Part shown: piece after piece, positions 6,461-16,754 of the stretch
Numbering within the stretch: the stretch's first letter is position 1
Layout: every line of letters begins with the position of its first letter
Source of the DNA: an uncultured Cytophagales bacterium
GTDB taxonomy: Bacteria > Bacteroidota > Bacteroidia > Cytophagales > Bernardetiaceae
DNA: 55,507 bases
Assembly (NCBI GenBank): GCA_937136415.1
Contig: CAKZOK010000042.1
Location: 1-55,507 of the forward strand
Direction: 5' to 3'
Made by a program: the position numbers and the translations under genes
The notes under the pieces: generated by a model
Seen by the model: the letters and a program-made list of their open reading frames with translations, nothing else
Database searches by the model: none
What the model was told of the DNA's origin: nothing

Positions 6461-9400
6461 TTAATAATTCAAATTACTACCCAACCACCTTTCTATTTCT
6501 TCTACTGACATATTTTTGCGTTTTGCATAATCTTCTATTTGGTCTTTGCTAATTCTTCCTACTCCAAAATAAATAGATTCGGGGTGTGAAAAATACAAAC
6601 CTGAAACGGCTGCCGTTGGTAACATTGCCAAACTTTCGGTAAGTTCAATGCCTGTTTTTTCGGTGGCTTTCAAGAGGTCAAATAAAAGCGTTTTTTCGGT
6701 GTGGTCTGGATTGGCAGGATAACCGGGGGCAGGACGAATACCTACATATTTTTCTCTTACAATATCTTCTTTTGTAAGCGTTTCATTTTTTTGATAGCCC
6801 CAAAATTGTGTGCGAGTTTGTTTGTGTAATAACTCTGCAAAGGCTTCTGCCAAACGGTCGGCTAAGGCTTGTAACATAATTTTGCTATAATCATCATGTT
6901 TTGCATCAAATTCTTTCATTTTTTTCTCAATTCCGATGCCTGTCGTTACTGCAAAAAGACCAATATAATCTTTCAAGCCTGTTTCTTTTGGTGCAATAAA
7001 ATCAGAAATAGAAAGATTTGGCGTTTTGCCTGTTTTTTCTTGTTGCTGACGAAGGTTTCTAAAATGAGTCAGAACTTCGGTGCGCTCGTCGTTTGTATAA
7101 ATCTCAATATCATCATCATTGACGACGTTGGCAGGATAAAAACCAAGTGCAGCATTTGCCGTAAGCCAACGACCAGAAATAATTTTATCTAGCATGTTTT
7201 GAGCCTCATCAAATAATTTTTTGGCTTCATTTCCATGTTTTTTATGATTGAAAATGCGTGGGTATGCGCCTGTAAGTCCCCACGTCATGAAAAACGGACT
7301 CCAATCGATGTACTCTCTTATTTCTTCTAAATTGTAATTATTGAAATAACGATTGCCCAAAAATGTAGGCTCGGTTATTTCTGTATTTTTCCAATCAATT
7401 TTCAGTTTATTTTTTCTTGCCTCCTCAATAGAAATGTATTTTGCTTGAGATTGGCGTTTTTTGTGGTCGTCTGCAAGCTGCGTATATTCATCTTTTATAT
7501 TCTTCGAAAAAGCTGTTTTTGCTTCATCATTTAATAAATTGGACATCACAGGAACTGCCTTTGAAGCATCAACCACATGGATAACCGAACCCGAATAAGC
7601 AGGAGCAACTTTTACAGCCGTATGAATGCGAGAAGTAGTAGCACCACCCACCAAAAGAGGAAATTTTAAGCCCTGTTTTTCCATTTGCTGCGCCACAAAA
7701 ACCATCTCATCAAGCGATGGCGTAATGAGTCCACTAAGTCCAATCACATCAACACTATGATTAACGGCTTCTTTCAAAATTTTGTCAGCCGAAACCATTA
7801 CACCCAAATCAACAACATCATAATTATTACACGCCAAAACAACACCGACAATATTTTTTCCAATATCATGAACATCACCTTTTACGGTGGCTAACAAAAT
7901 TTTGCCGTTTTTCTTTACTTCCTGTCCAGAATCACGTAATTTTTGTTTCTCTTCTTCTAAAAAAGGAATTAAATGTGCAACAGCTTGTTTCATCACACGA
8001 GCCGATTTTACCACTTGTGGCAAAAACATTTTTCCTGCTCCAAATAAATCTCCTACTACATTCATTCCGTCCATTAAAGCACCCTCAATAACGTGCAAAG
8101 GGTGTTCTGCCTTTTGTCTTGCCTCCTCTGTATCTTCGATAATGTAGTCAGTAATTCCGTTTACTAAGGAATATTCAAGGCGTTTTTCTACTGTATTTTC
8201 TCGCCATGTTTCGTCTTTTATTCGTTTTTTTCCTTCTCCTCTGTATTTTTCAGCAATATCAACCAAAAGCTCTGTTCCATTTTCAGGATTTTTATTCAAA
8301 ACTACGTCCTCAACGTATTTCAAAAGTTCTTTATCTACATTATCATACACCTCCAACATTCCAGCATTTACAATTCCCATATCCATTCCAACTTTTATGG
8401 CATGATACAAAAATACAGCATGAATAGCTTCACGAACTACATTATTTCCACGAAACGAAAACGAAACATTACTCACACCACCACTTACTTTTGCATGAGG
8501 CAAGTTTTGTTTAATCCATTCGGTAGCATTTATAAAATCAACAGCATAATTATTGTGTTCGTCAATTCCTGTTGCAATAGCAAAAATATTAGGGTCAAAA
8601 ATCAAGTCTTCAGCAGGAAAACCAAGTTCATTTACCCAAATATCATAACTTCTAGCACAAATTTCTGTCTTTCTCTCAAAAGTATCGGCTTGTCCATCTT
8701 CATCAAACGCCATAATAATAACGGCAGCACCATAACGACGCACAAGTTTTGCATGTTTGACAAACTCCTCTTTGCCTTCTTTGAGTGAAATAGAATTTAC
8801 AATTCCTTTTCCTTGCACACATTTCAAACCTGCCTCAATGATTTCCCATTTTGAAGAATCTATCATAATGGGGAGCTTTGCAATATCTGGCTCTGAACCC
8901 ACCAAATTAAGAAAATGAACCATCGCATTTTGAGAATCTAACATTCCCTCGTCCATATTGATGTCAATAACTTGCGCTCCTCCTTCTACTTGCTGCTTTG
9001 CTACATCTAAGGCCTCTTGAAATTTTCCTTCTTTTATCAATCTTGAAAATTTCTTCGAACCTGTAACATTGGTTCTTTCCCCAACATTTACAAAATTTGT
9101 ATTTCCATCAATCGTAACAGCTTCCAAACCTGACAAACGCATCGCCGTTTTTCGTTCTGGAATCTTGCGAGGTTCGTATTTGGCTGCCTCTTCTGCAATA
9201 GCCTCAATGTGGTCTGGCGTAGTCCCACAACAACCACCAACAATATTAAACAGTCCTTCACTAGCAAAATCTTCTAACAAACGAGCCATTTGTGCAGCCG
9301 TTTCGTCGTACTGACCAAACTCATTTGGAAGCCCTGCATTCGGATAACAAGACACAAAGCAATTTGCAACCCTTGAAAGTTCACGCATATACGGCTTCAT

Positions 9401-10189
9401 GAGTGCAGCTCCCAAAGCACAATTCAGACCCACAGAAATGACATTTGCATGAGCAATAGAATTGTAAAATGCTTCTGTTGTTTGCCCAGAAAGTGTACGA
9501 CCACTCGCATCGGTAATTGTTCCTGAAACCATAATCGGCAAACGGTCTGTTTGTGGAATATTTCTATCATCAAAATATTTCTCAACAGCAAAAAGCGCAG
9601 CCTTACAGTTTAATGTATCAAAAACAGTTTCTATCAAAATCAAATCCACTCCACCATCAACCAAACCACGAACTTGCTCATAATAAGCCGTTACCAAATC
9701 ATCAAAAGTAACAGCTCTGTAAGCAGGGTCGTTTACGTCTGGTGAAATAGATGCCGTTCTGTTGGTTGGCCCCATTGCACCAGCTACAAAACGAGGTTTT
9801 GTTTCGTGTTCTAATCCTCCAAATTGTGCTGCTGCTTCTTTTGCAAGTTTTGCAGATTCGTAATTGAGTTCGTAGGCTAGTTCTTCCATTCCATAATCAG
9901 CCATTGCGATTGTGGTGGCACTAAATGTATTGGTTTCGACAATATCTGCTCCTGCTTCGAAATATTTTTTATGAATATCTCTAATAATATCAGGTTGAGT
10001 AATTGATAAAAGGTCGTTATTTCCTTTTACGTCGTGTGTCCAATCTTCAAAACGCTCACTTCTAAAATCTTCTTCTTCTAAAATGTGGCGTTGAATCATT
10101 GTTCCCATAGCACCATCTAAAACTAAAATTCGTTCTTTAAGGTGTTTGGTAATTAATTGATGGATATTTATGCTGGTTGATGTATTCAT
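6461..10189 (-). CDS. metH: Cobalamin-dependent methionine synthase
   Basis: This full-length enzyme (1242 residues from ATG 10189) transfers a methyl group from 5-methyltetrahydrofolate to homocysteine through methylcobalamin. The N-terminal homocysteine domain has the zinc cysteines in VGLNCALGA and [10 protein letters not shown]. The pterin-binding domain follows ([13 protein letters not shown]). The B12 domain has [12 protein letters not shown] with the cobalt-ligating histidine. The C-terminal reactivation domain has [12 protein letters not shown] and [15 protein letters not shown] at 10204 would add five residues, but it lies inside a hairpin, so I prefer the ATG. No cobalamin riboswitch is visible upstream. 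Confidence 0.97.
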   Translation of the reverse strand: MNTSTSINIHQLITKHLKERILVLDGAMGTMIQRHILEEEDFRSERFEDWTHDVKGNNDLLSITQPDIIRDIHKKYFEAGADIVETNTFSATTIAMADYGMEELAYELNYESAKLAKEAAAQFGGLEHETKPRFVAGAMGPTNRTASISPDVNDPAYRAVTFDDLVTAYYEQVRGLVDGGVDLILIETVFDTLNCKAALFAVEKYFDDRNIPQTDRLPIMVSGTITDASGRTLSGQTTEAFYNSIAHANVISVGLNCALGAALMKPYMRELSRVANCFVSCYPNAGLPNEFGQYDETAAQMARLLEDFASEGLFNIVGGCCGTTPDHIEAIAEEAAKYEPRKIPERKTAMRLSGLEAVTIDGNTNFVNVGERTNVTGSKKFSRLIKEGKFQEALDVAKQQVEGGAQVIDINMDEGMLDSQNAMVHFLNLVGSEPDIAKLPIMIDSSKWEIIEAGLKCVQGKGIVNSISLKEGKEEFVKHAKLVRRYGAAVIIMAFDEDGQADTFERKTEICARSYDIWVNELGFPAEDLIFDPNIFAIATGIDEHNNYAVDFINATEWIKQNLPHAKVSGGVSNVSFSFRGNNVVREAIHAVFLYHAIKVGMDMGIVNAGMLEVYDNVDKELLKYVEDVVLNKNPENGTELLVDIAEKYRGEGKKRIKDETWRENTVEKRLEYSLVNGITDYIIEDTEEARQKAEHPLHVIEGALMDGMNVVGDLFGAGKMFLPQVVKSARVMKQAVAHLIPFLEEEKQKLRDSGQEVKKNGKILLATVKGDVHDIGKNIVGVVLACNNYDVVDLGVMVSADKILKEAVNHSVDVIGLSGLITPSLDEMVFVAQQMEKQGLKFPLLVGGATTSRIHTAVKVAPAYSGSVIHVVDASKAVPVMSNLLNDEAKTAFSKNIKDEYTQLADDHKKRQSQAKYISIEEARKNKLKIDWKNTEITEPTFLGNRYFNNYNLEEIREYIDWSPFFMTWGLTGAYPRIFNHKKHGNEAKKLFDEAQNMLDKIISGRWLTANAALGFYPANVVNDDDIEIYTNDERTEVLTHFRNLRQQQEKTGKTPNLSISDFIAPKETGLKDYIGLFAVTTGIGIEKKMKEFDAKHDDYSKIMLQALADRLAEAFAELLHKQTRTQFWGYQKNETLTKEDIVREKYVGIRPAPGYPANPDHTEKTLLFDLLKATEKTGIELTESLAMLPTAAVSGLYFSHPESIYFGVGRISKDQIEDYAKRKNMSVEEIERWLGSNLNY

Positions 10190-10199
10190 ATTTGTAGAA

Positions 10200-10298
10200 G
10201 ACACTTTCTAAGTGTCTTGTATTTTTAAAATTTAATATTATAAAAACACTTAGAAAGTGTTTGCTACTTTTCATAGTGTCAAAGGCAAGCCGTTTGAC
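10200..10298. repeat. Cluster of three hairpins in the metH leader (element D)
   Basis: Hairpin GACACTT-TCT-AAGTGTC (10200-10216) and hairpin AAACACTT-AGA-AAGTGTTT (10244-10262) share a 15-base core that is also perfectly inverted between them. Each can fold alone or the two can pair together. A third hairpin GTCAAA...TTTGAC with an inner GGC/GCC pairing covers 10278-10298. They occupy the leader just upstream of the metH start. Confidence 0.6.
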
Positions 10299-10323
10299 CT
10301 ACTAATAATTGTAGCGAAATTGG

Positions 10324-11034
10324 TTATAACGAAATTGGTTTTGCAGGATTTCCCAAAACGGTTTCTTTGGCTTTAATGTTACTCAAAACTACACTTCCTG
10401 CTCCAATTCTTGCGCCTTTTCCGATTGTAACACCTGAAATAATAGTTACGCCATTTCCTACAAAAACATCTTCTGCGATTTTTACGCCAGAACCGATATT
10501 TGTTCCTATTCCAATTTGTGTAAAGTGTCCTATTTCTACTTCATAATCTAAGGTAGAATTGGCAGCAATGACACAGCCTGTTCCGATTTTGACATCTGCG
10601 CCTATCATTGTTCCCATTCCTATCAAAGTTCCGTATCCCATTGTGGCATCGTCGGCAATATGTGCCGTTGAGTGAACAGCTACGGCAGGGTATTTTTTTC
10701 TTTGTTTATAGATTTTTTTGATTAATCTTTTTCTGTCTGTGCTGTTTTCTATTGCTACAAAATAATCACATTTTTCATTGATAAGATTAAGCATATCTTC
10801 ATCATCAGAGTTTCCCATTATCGAAACATGATTTATTTCATTTGGAAATGTAGCTTTTTCAGAAATAGCCTTTTCTTCTTTGTAATCTTCATCAAGAAAA
10901 CAATAAATTACATTATCAGTACTTTGTAAAACTTCTAAAGCAACTTTTCCAAGTCCTTTTGCGCCTACAATAATGAGAGGTAAAACAGGAGGTAATTCGT
11001 TTGAATCAGTAGGGAGAGAATGAATAGAATCCAT
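10324..11034 (-). CDS. PglD/NeuD-like sugar O-acyltransferase (left-handed beta-helix)
   Basis: The 236-residue protein starts with a small nucleotide-sugar-binding domain (PLIIVGAKGLGKVALEVLQ, then CFLDEDY) as in PglD and NeuD. It continues into hexapeptide repeats (GTLIGMGTMIGADVKIG, VFVGNGVTIISGVTIG, RIGAGSVVLSNI) and ends VLGNPAKPI. Such enzymes move an acetyl or other acyl group from a CoA or ACP donor to an amino or hydroxyl group on a surface sugar. The substrate is unknown. No other polysaccharide gene is adjacent. Confidence 0.85.
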   Translation of the reverse strand: MDSIHSLPTDSNELPPVLPLIIVGAKGLGKVALEVLQSTDNVIYCFLDEDYKEEKAISEKATFPNEINHVSIMGNSDDEDMLNLINEKCDYFVAIENSTDRKRLIKKIYKQRKKYPAVAVHSTAHIADDATMGYGTLIGMGTMIGADVKIGTGCVIAANSTLDYEVEIGHFTQIGIGTNIGSGVKIAEDVFVGNGVTIISGVTIGKGARIGAGSVVLSNIKAKETVLGNPAKPISL

Positions 11035-11130
11035 AAAAATAAAATGCTTTTTTTTTAGAAAAATGAGAAATGTTTGAGCTACAAAGTTACTTTATTTTTG
11101 GGCAAAAAAATAACTAGCCCTTTAATGTAA

Positions 11131-11169
11131 AAAAAATCCCTTCCATATAAAAAATGGGAAGGGATTTTT
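11131..11169 (-). terminator. Orphan terminator-like hairpin
   Basis: AAAAAATCCCTTCC (11131-11144) pairs with GGAAGGGATTTTT (11157-11169) around an AT loop. It can act on either strand. The nearest minus-strand gene upstream, gldM, already has its own terminator 410 bases earlier. It may therefore belong to an unannotated short RNA. Confidence 0.5.
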
Positions 11170-11580
11170 CAATTATATTTTAAAAAAGTGTTTTTGAATA
11201 GTTAAAAAATAAGGAGCTTCAAAAAATTGATTGTTTCCAATCTAGGCACGCTTACTATTCAAGTTTTTACTTTTTGTTTTAATAAAATTTCTGAAAAATG
11301 AAGTCATATTAAATTCTGAATAAAAAATTTGAGAAGTTATTTTCTCAATTCAGAAGACTTGTAGAAATTCTAAAAACTGTTTTTACTTATTTACTTACTT
11401 GTCCTATATATTTCAAATTGCTTACCAATACCAAAAAACACTAAATTATTTCTTAATTAATTCAAAAAAGTGTATTTAAAGGTAATTAAAGACTGTTTTT
11501 GTTTTTTACTTCAATTTTAAAGGATATAACTTTTTTCATTTTGGAAAGGTAATTTTTTCAGTATGAAAAAAAAAGCATAA

Positions 11581-11611
11581 AAAAACAGAACACTTTTGAT
11601 GTTCTGTTTTT
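11581..11611 (-). terminator. gldLM terminator
   Basis: AAAAACAGAACA (11581-11592) pairs with TGTTCTGTTTTT (11600-11611), with a T-rich run after the stem on the minus strand. It lies about 30 bases past the gldM stop. Confidence 0.8.
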
Positions 11612-11639
11612 TTTATATGAATGAAATTCAAAAACTATT

Positions 11640-13235
11640 TTATTGAGAAATAGAGTAGTTAATGATCTCTTTTGGCATACTTACATTCTCTACTTGATTC
11701 TTAAAGTTCATGCGTTGAACGCCTTTTACTTCAATAACCAAACGGTCACCTTCTCTAGCTTTAGCACCAAGGCTAGAAGTATTTGCAGTCTGACCATTAG
11801 AATTAACAGTACCTATTACACGCCTTCCTCTAGCAAGAGTAACCGTAAAACCTGATACACGGTAACGAGCATCTTTAGGTAATTGGTCTTTAAAACTAGG
11901 GTCTGCAATAGCATTTAAAGTTAATGAGCGAGGACAAGCACCACCTTGTTTCATGTTTAAGCCTCTAGCCTTAACAGTAGGTTTAGGAACCATCTTCACT
12001 TTAAATTTTTTAGAGCCAATACGATTTCCACCACTAGATACATTAAGAGTTACACTAGCAGAATTAGGAACAATAATGATACTTCCTTTTCCACCAGAAC
12101 CATTCTGTACACTACCACCTGAGGCAGTGAATGAAGGCTTGTATTCTACTCCTAAAGCAGGAACTTTTACTTTCAAATCATTACCACACTTCAAATAAAG
12201 TGAATTGATAGTACCTGATTCGATTTCAATTACTGGAGAAACAACTGTATATTCTTGTTTTACAGTAAGAGTTGTGTCTTTTCCTGCAGAGTTTTTGATA
12301 GTGATAGAACCTTGCCAAGTTTTCTTAGCTCCTTCTACTGTACCACCCGAAGCAGTAAATTCTAAAACACCAACACCTTCACCATCTACACTTACACCAC
12401 CAGCACTAGACCTCATTGATGGTTTTATTGATGTAGATGTTGCACTGATAAACATTCTAGCTTTGTACTTAGTACCTGCTGCAACTACATTTGATTCAGC
12501 AGAAGCCATTGCTTGTACTTTGTCAAATTTGATTTGGAAATCACCAATTTTTTGTTGCATTACATTAATGGCACTTGTTTCTACTTTTACTATATCATTC
12601 TCTAATTGAGAAAGAACAGCTAAAGCAGCTACCATTGGAGTATTTTGAAAGTTGATATGTTCCCATTCCATGTTATCATATTTTGGGCTTGCATACTCTT
12701 TCATATCCTTTCTTTCAGGAGCTAAAGGAGTGTTTATTTCATCTTTCAAATCTTCTGGAGACATTGCTATAATTTCTTTTGCAAAAGCATTCATTTGGTC
12801 TTGAAGTGTCCAAGCAAAACCTGTTTTAGATTCGCCTTCGCCAAGCATAATACGATTAATATCATCGTAATCCTTGTCTTTTGCGTATCTACTTGTTTCT
12901 GGATCTACTTCACCACCTGCTTCTATAACAGCATTTCTCACTTTTCCGATTTCATCAAGCATTTTTTGGGTACGTGCTTTGATTTTGTTGGCTGTTGCTA
13001 TGTACGCCAAATCTTTAGCATTATTACCACTTTCATCTGCTTGCGCTTTCATAGATTCAATAATCTTATTATTGGTATCTTGAGAGATTGTTTTAGCACT
13101 TTGAAGACTTTTATCTATAAAATAGAATTTTTCAAGTACTTCGTTTTGAACCTGTAGGGCAAGAAGAGCAGTAAGTACGAGGTACATCATACCAATCATC
13201 CGTTGCCTTGGGGTTTCTTTTCCACCACCTGCCAT
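11640..13235 (-). CDS. gldM: Type IX secretion/gliding motor protein GldM (PorM)
   Basis: The 531-residue protein starts MAGGGKETPRQRMIGMMYLV, with one membrane helix (about 13-30) and a long periplasmic part of helical bundle followed by beta domains. This is the GldM/PorM architecture. GldM forms, with GldL, the inner-membrane motor that uses proton flow to drive type IX secretion and gliding. GldM spans the periplasm towards the GldK/GldN ring. It begins 77 bases after gldL ends on the same strand and is followed by a terminator instead of gldN. Confidence 0.95.
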   Translation of the reverse strand: MAGGGKETPRQRMIGMMYLVLTALLALQVQNEVLEKFYFIDKSLQSAKTISQDTNNKIIESMKAQADESGNNAKDLAYIATANKIKARTQKMLDEIGKVRNAVIEAGGEVDPETSRYAKDKDYDDINRIMLGEGESKTGFAWTLQDQMNAFAKEIIAMSPEDLKDEINTPLAPERKDMKEYASPKYDNMEWEHINFQNTPMVAALAVLSQLENDIVKVETSAINVMQQKIGDFQIKFDKVQAMASAESNVVAAGTKYKARMFISATSTSIKPSMRSSAGGVSVDGEGVGVLEFTASGGTVEGAKKTWQGSITIKNSAGKDTTLTVKQEYTVVSPVIEIESGTINSLYLKCGNDLKVKVPALGVEYKPSFTASGGSVQNGSGGKGSIIIVPNSASVTLNVSSGGNRIGSKKFKVKMVPKPTVKARGLNMKQGGACPRSLTLNAIADPSFKDQLPKDARYRVSGFTVTLARGRRVIGTVNSNGQTANTSSLGAKAREGDRLVIEVKGVQRMNFKNQVENVSMPKEIINYSISQ

Positions 13236-13312
13236 AGTTTTTTATGATTTTTGGTTAATAATAATTTAAAATAATATTGAAATTTAATTCAGATTCGTAT
13301 TTAACGTAAGAA

Positions 13313-14125
13313 TTAACCTTTCATTGCAGTAAGCATATTGCCATATACCTTGTTAAGGGTAGTGATGTTTGTTGTCAATTTAGACATTTGTTGCTTGAAT
13401 ACTTGAGATTCTTTGCTTGCATCTGCCATACTTTCCATAGCTTGAGTAAGATTGCTATAGAATTTGTTCATTGCTTTCAAGTGACTGTTAGCATCTTTCA
13501 ATTCCATTTCATATACAGCATTCAAACCAGCAAGGTTTTTAGTGATTGCTTGTACTTGAATGTGATATTCTTTAGCATCTTTAGCAGCATTAGACATTTC
13601 GCCCATTGCAGATACAGTAGAAGAGTATGCAGAATTAAGACTTGTAAGCGACTTAGATGCTTGTTTCAAGTTGTTAGAATAGTCATTTGTAGAGTTTACA
13701 GCTTCTGTAATGCTTTTCATACGAGTAGCTGTATCATTCAAAGACTGAATGCCTTGTCCAAAACGCTTGAATGAATCAGCAGAAAGATTAGCTTCTCCTA
13801 ACATTTTGTCAAGACCTGCCATAACAGCAACATCTTTACCATTGTCACCTTTTTTAGGAGCAACAGCTTTTACATTTGGGTCTGCCAAACCTGGATATAC
13901 AAGTTCCCACTCATAGTGAGGATCTGCTGGAGGTGCTGGTTCGAATACACCCATAAAGAAGATAACTGCTTCTGTGATTAGACCTACAGTAAGCATGATA
14001 CCTGCACCTTCCCAGTGCATGATTTTAAATAATGCACCTAAAATTACTACAGATGCACCTGCACTAGTAAGTTTTGGTACGATTGTACGATAAAAACGTT
14101 GGAGTCCTGTTTCTTGTTGAGCCAT
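13313..14125 (-). CDS. gldL: Type IX secretion/gliding motor protein GldL (PorL)
   Basis: The 270-residue protein has two N-terminal membrane helices (about 20-37 and 41-61), KIMHWEGAG between them, and a conserved glutamate in helix 2 (E52 in GLITEAVIFF). This matches the glutamate thought to carry protons in GldL. The rest is a long coiled-coil-rich cytoplasmic tail. It pairs with GldM to form the rotary motor of type IX secretion. It is followed by gldM and probably shares its transcript. Confidence 0.95.
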   Translation of the reverse strand: MAQQETGLQRFYRTIVPKLTSAGASVVILGALFKIMHWEGAGIMLTVGLITEAVIFFMGVFEPAPPADPHYEWELVYPGLADPNVKAVAPKKGDNGKDVAVMAGLDKMLGEANLSADSFKRFGQGIQSLNDTATRMKSITEAVNSTNDYSNNLKQASKSLTSLNSAYSSTVSAMGEMSNAAKDAKEYHIQVQAITKNLAGLNAVYEMELKDANSHLKAMNKFYSNLTQAMESMADASKESQVFKQQMSKLTTNITTLNKVYGNMLTAMKG

Positions 14126-15088
14126 AATTCAAACGATTGTTAGAGTTGAGAGTTGATTTATAAAAAGAAGTTAAAATTTCAATGGATTAAAGATACATAA
14201 ATAGATTTATATAAAAAAGATTTTTTTTTAATTATAGTTCCATATTTCAATAATATTACTGTTTTGACAACTGTCTTATAATATTGAGTTGGTTTATAAT
14301 TATTGATATAATCCTATGAATGTATATTTATGGTTTAGTCAAAGTATTGATAGATAAGAGTTTAATTGCTTTTTTATCAAAAAAAAGGCATAAAAAACGT
14401 TTATCTGAATAGTTTGAATAGCCTAAATAAGTCATTTATTTGGAATGTTCCAAAGATTTTGTAAAAAAAATATCTTTAAATTGAATAATTTAGAATGATT
14501 CAATTATAATCGACAAGCATTGAATATTTGAATTTGTGCCTTTCTTCTAATTTTTTTTGAAATAAGAAGGTAAAGTAAAGAATAAAGATAATAAAATATA
14601 GAGTTTGTACTTTGTTGTAATTTTTAATTTCTGCATCATAACAGAATTAATATTTCAACATTAACTTTTTATTTTAATAGAATCCAAAAATTCATTTATT
14701 ATTTATGATTGAAGACTTTCTTCTAAAGAAGAATAAATAGTTTGATTATAAAATCTTCGTAAATTTGTAATAAAAAAATAGATTATACAAGTGTTTTCTG
14801 AAAAATGCAGAATTTTTTTTTGTATTCTTTTTTTTAGGGTATTTTTATTAAACCCATTGACAGGTTTTATACTTTCTTTTTCTTTTAAAAAGATATTATT
14901 TCTTAACACAAATATCATAACTATTTTTCACACTTTATATATAGAAGGCTGTTCTTTCGTTCAATACATAGATTCAAACAAATTAATAGTCATTTATTCT
15001 CGATAAAACACAAAACTGTTTTGTAATAAAAAACCTCATCTTTATATAAAAGATGAGGTTTTTTAAATTTGTTTTTTATTATTGTCTA
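14126..15088. other. 963-bp gap between gldK and gldL
   Basis: Here minus-strand gldK ends and gldL begins. The gap holds the gldK terminator (15028-15065) and otherwise very AT-rich sequence. Two open frames of about 71 codons near 14700-15006 overlap each other on opposite strands, resemble nothing, and I regard them as chance. The gldLM promoter must lie here. Confidence 0.6.
15028..15065 (-). terminator. gldK terminator
   Basis: AAAAACCTCATCTTT pairs with AAAGATGAGGTTTTT around a short TATA loop, 23 bases past the gldK stop. This separates gldK from gldLM transcriptionally. Confidence 0.8.
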
Positions 15089-16162
15089 TTAGAATTCCAT
15101 TCCAGAAGAACGACCTAAGTAAGTCATTACACAACGGAAACCTGTATAAGCTGTTACAGAATCTTGGTATTGATAATTACGAGTACCTGTTTCGATAAAG
15201 AAAGCAATATCTTTCCAAGAACCACCACGAACCAATTTACGAGGTTCGCTATCATCAATAAATGTAGGATTCAAATCCCAAATAAGTGGCATTGCATTAG
15301 GAGCATAAGCATCGTTACACCATTCGGCAACATTTCCAGCCATATCATAAAGCCCAAAATCATTAGGAAAATATGCACCTACTGGGTTTGTATATTGGAA
15401 ACCATCATCGTAATAGTTACCACGCCCTGGTTTGAAGTTGGCAAGCGCACAACCTTTAGCATTTCTTGTGTAAGGACCACCCCAAGGGTATTTAGCTACA
15501 TCACGCCCACCACGAGAAGCATATTCCCATTCAGCCTCTGACGGCAAACGGAACATAGGAACAGGAAATTTACCTTGCCCCTCTCTTGCTTCATTCATAA
15601 ATTTGGTTCTCCACCCACAAAATGCTTTAGAAGCAAACCAACTAACTCCTACTACTGGATAATCATCATAAGCAGGGTGAGCATAATAATTTTCTGTCAT
15701 TGGGTCGCCATAATGATGTGTAAAGTTTGTCATCCAAACTGTTGTATCAGGGTAAAAGCGTTCTTTTATTTCTTCTTCTGACAAAATTTCTCCATCTACT
15801 GAATCTGGGTTTTCTGTCATCTCATCAATAAACTGACGATATTCGTTGTTTGTGATTTCTGTTTGGTCCATATAAAACCCACCGATTGTAATCTGACGGT
15901 TCATATTTATTTTTGAAGACAAGATGTCTTGGTCTGCTTGTCCCATGTGGAATGTTCCAGCAGGAACTACAATCATTCCATAAGGAACTTCTTGCCTCCA
16001 GCCTTCACGTCCGAGGACACCTGTGAGTTCTCCATTTTCTTGTAGTTTAGCTAAATTGCCACTACCACCACAGCTTTGAAGAAAAAGGGCAGCAGTTACA
16101 CCTAAAAGGACAGCCCAAATTGTACGAGTTGTACGGATTTTTTGTATCATGTTCGTAGTCAT
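15089..16162 (-). CDS. gldK: Gliding/type IX secretion lipoprotein GldK (PorK)
   Basis: The 357-residue protein has a lipoprotein signal (ALFLQSC, Cys near residue 31). It then has a formylglycine-generating-enzyme-like domain: VPAGTFHMGQ, NNEYRQF, FRLPSEAEWEYASRGG, GLYDMAGNVAEWC and VRGGSW. This is the GldK/PorK build, an outer-membrane lipoprotein that forms the periplasmic ring with GldN. The fold is that of sulfatase-modifying factors, but the role here is structural. Unusually, it stands apart from gldLM. MIQK at the fifth codon is an alternative start. Confidence 0.93.
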   Translation of the reverse strand: MTTNMIQKIRTTRTIWAVLLGVTAALFLQSCGGSGNLAKLQENGELTGVLGREGWRQEVPYGMIVVPAGTFHMGQADQDILSSKINMNRQITIGGFYMDQTEITNNEYRQFIDEMTENPDSVDGEILSEEEIKERFYPDTTVWMTNFTHHYGDPMTENYYAHPAYDDYPVVGVSWFASKAFCGWRTKFMNEAREGQGKFPVPMFRLPSEAEWEYASRGGRDVAKYPWGGPYTRNAKGCALANFKPGRGNYYDDGFQYTNPVGAYFPNDFGLYDMAGNVAEWCNDAYAPNAMPLIWDLNPTFIDDSEPRKLVRGGSWKDIAFFIETGTRNYQYQDSVTAYTGFRCVMTYLGRSSGMEF

Positions 16163-16754
16163 GTTCAGTTTTCTTGTTATTAAAGGTCAAGAACACATCT
16201 ATTTTAAACTTTCATTTTATTGCTTTAGCATTTTATTGCTTTAGTTAAATATATGAATAATCAAGTTATAGATTTGTTTTGTGATGAGTTTCTTAAAAAT
16301 TAAGGTAGTATGTTTTAAATACTAGAGAGCAAACTTATTGAATCAGATTTTTGGTCAGATTTATTTTTTGATTAAGTAAGCATAAAATAATAATGCCACA
16401 AATAACCTGTTTATTGTTTAAATGCTCAAATTGAGAATTAAGTTTAGTGGGTTATTGCTCTATAATAGATACTATTATTATTTGTTACTGTTATACTAAT
16501 AACTAGATTTTGGAGAGATTAGTATAGTTTTACCGAAATATTTCTCAAATTTATCGAAATTTTTTGTGTATTCGTCGAATCTAGCCAACTTTTTTTTAGT
16601 CTTTTATCAAAAAAGTGAATTATAAGGCAAAAAGCAAATTATTCAATAGATTATTTGGTAATTTTTTATTTTTAATATAAAATCTTTCAATGGTTTTTTG
16701 GTAATTAGCCCTAAAAAGTCAAAATTTTGATAGAGTTATATTTTTCTATTTTTA
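16163..16754. other. 592-bp gap upstream of gldK
   Basis: This is AT-rich sequence between the PorP/SprF stop and the gldK start. I see no open frame, no strong hairpin and no convincing promoter. It should contain the gldK promoter. Confidence 0.5.

Larger units (their letters stand above)
11035..11639. other. 605-bp gap downstream of gldM, no gldN
   Basis: This stretch is very AT-rich and contains no open frame that looks coding. It holds the gldM terminator (11581-11611) and an additional terminator-like hairpin (11131-11169). In many Bacteroidota gldN would begin here; nothing in any frame resembles it. Confidence 0.6.

Noticed and set aside
8206..8788. Plus-strand open frames inside metH
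   Set aside because: They are antisense shadows of a well-conserved enzyme and have no recognisable features.
10205..10323. A cobalamin riboswitch upstream of metH
   Set aside because: No B12-box-like sequence or multi-branched fold is visible, only simple palindromic hairpins.
14703..15006. Two overlapping 71-codon frames between gldK and gldL
   Set aside because: They lie on opposite strands of the same AT-rich stretch, with composition expected by chance and no recognisable domain.
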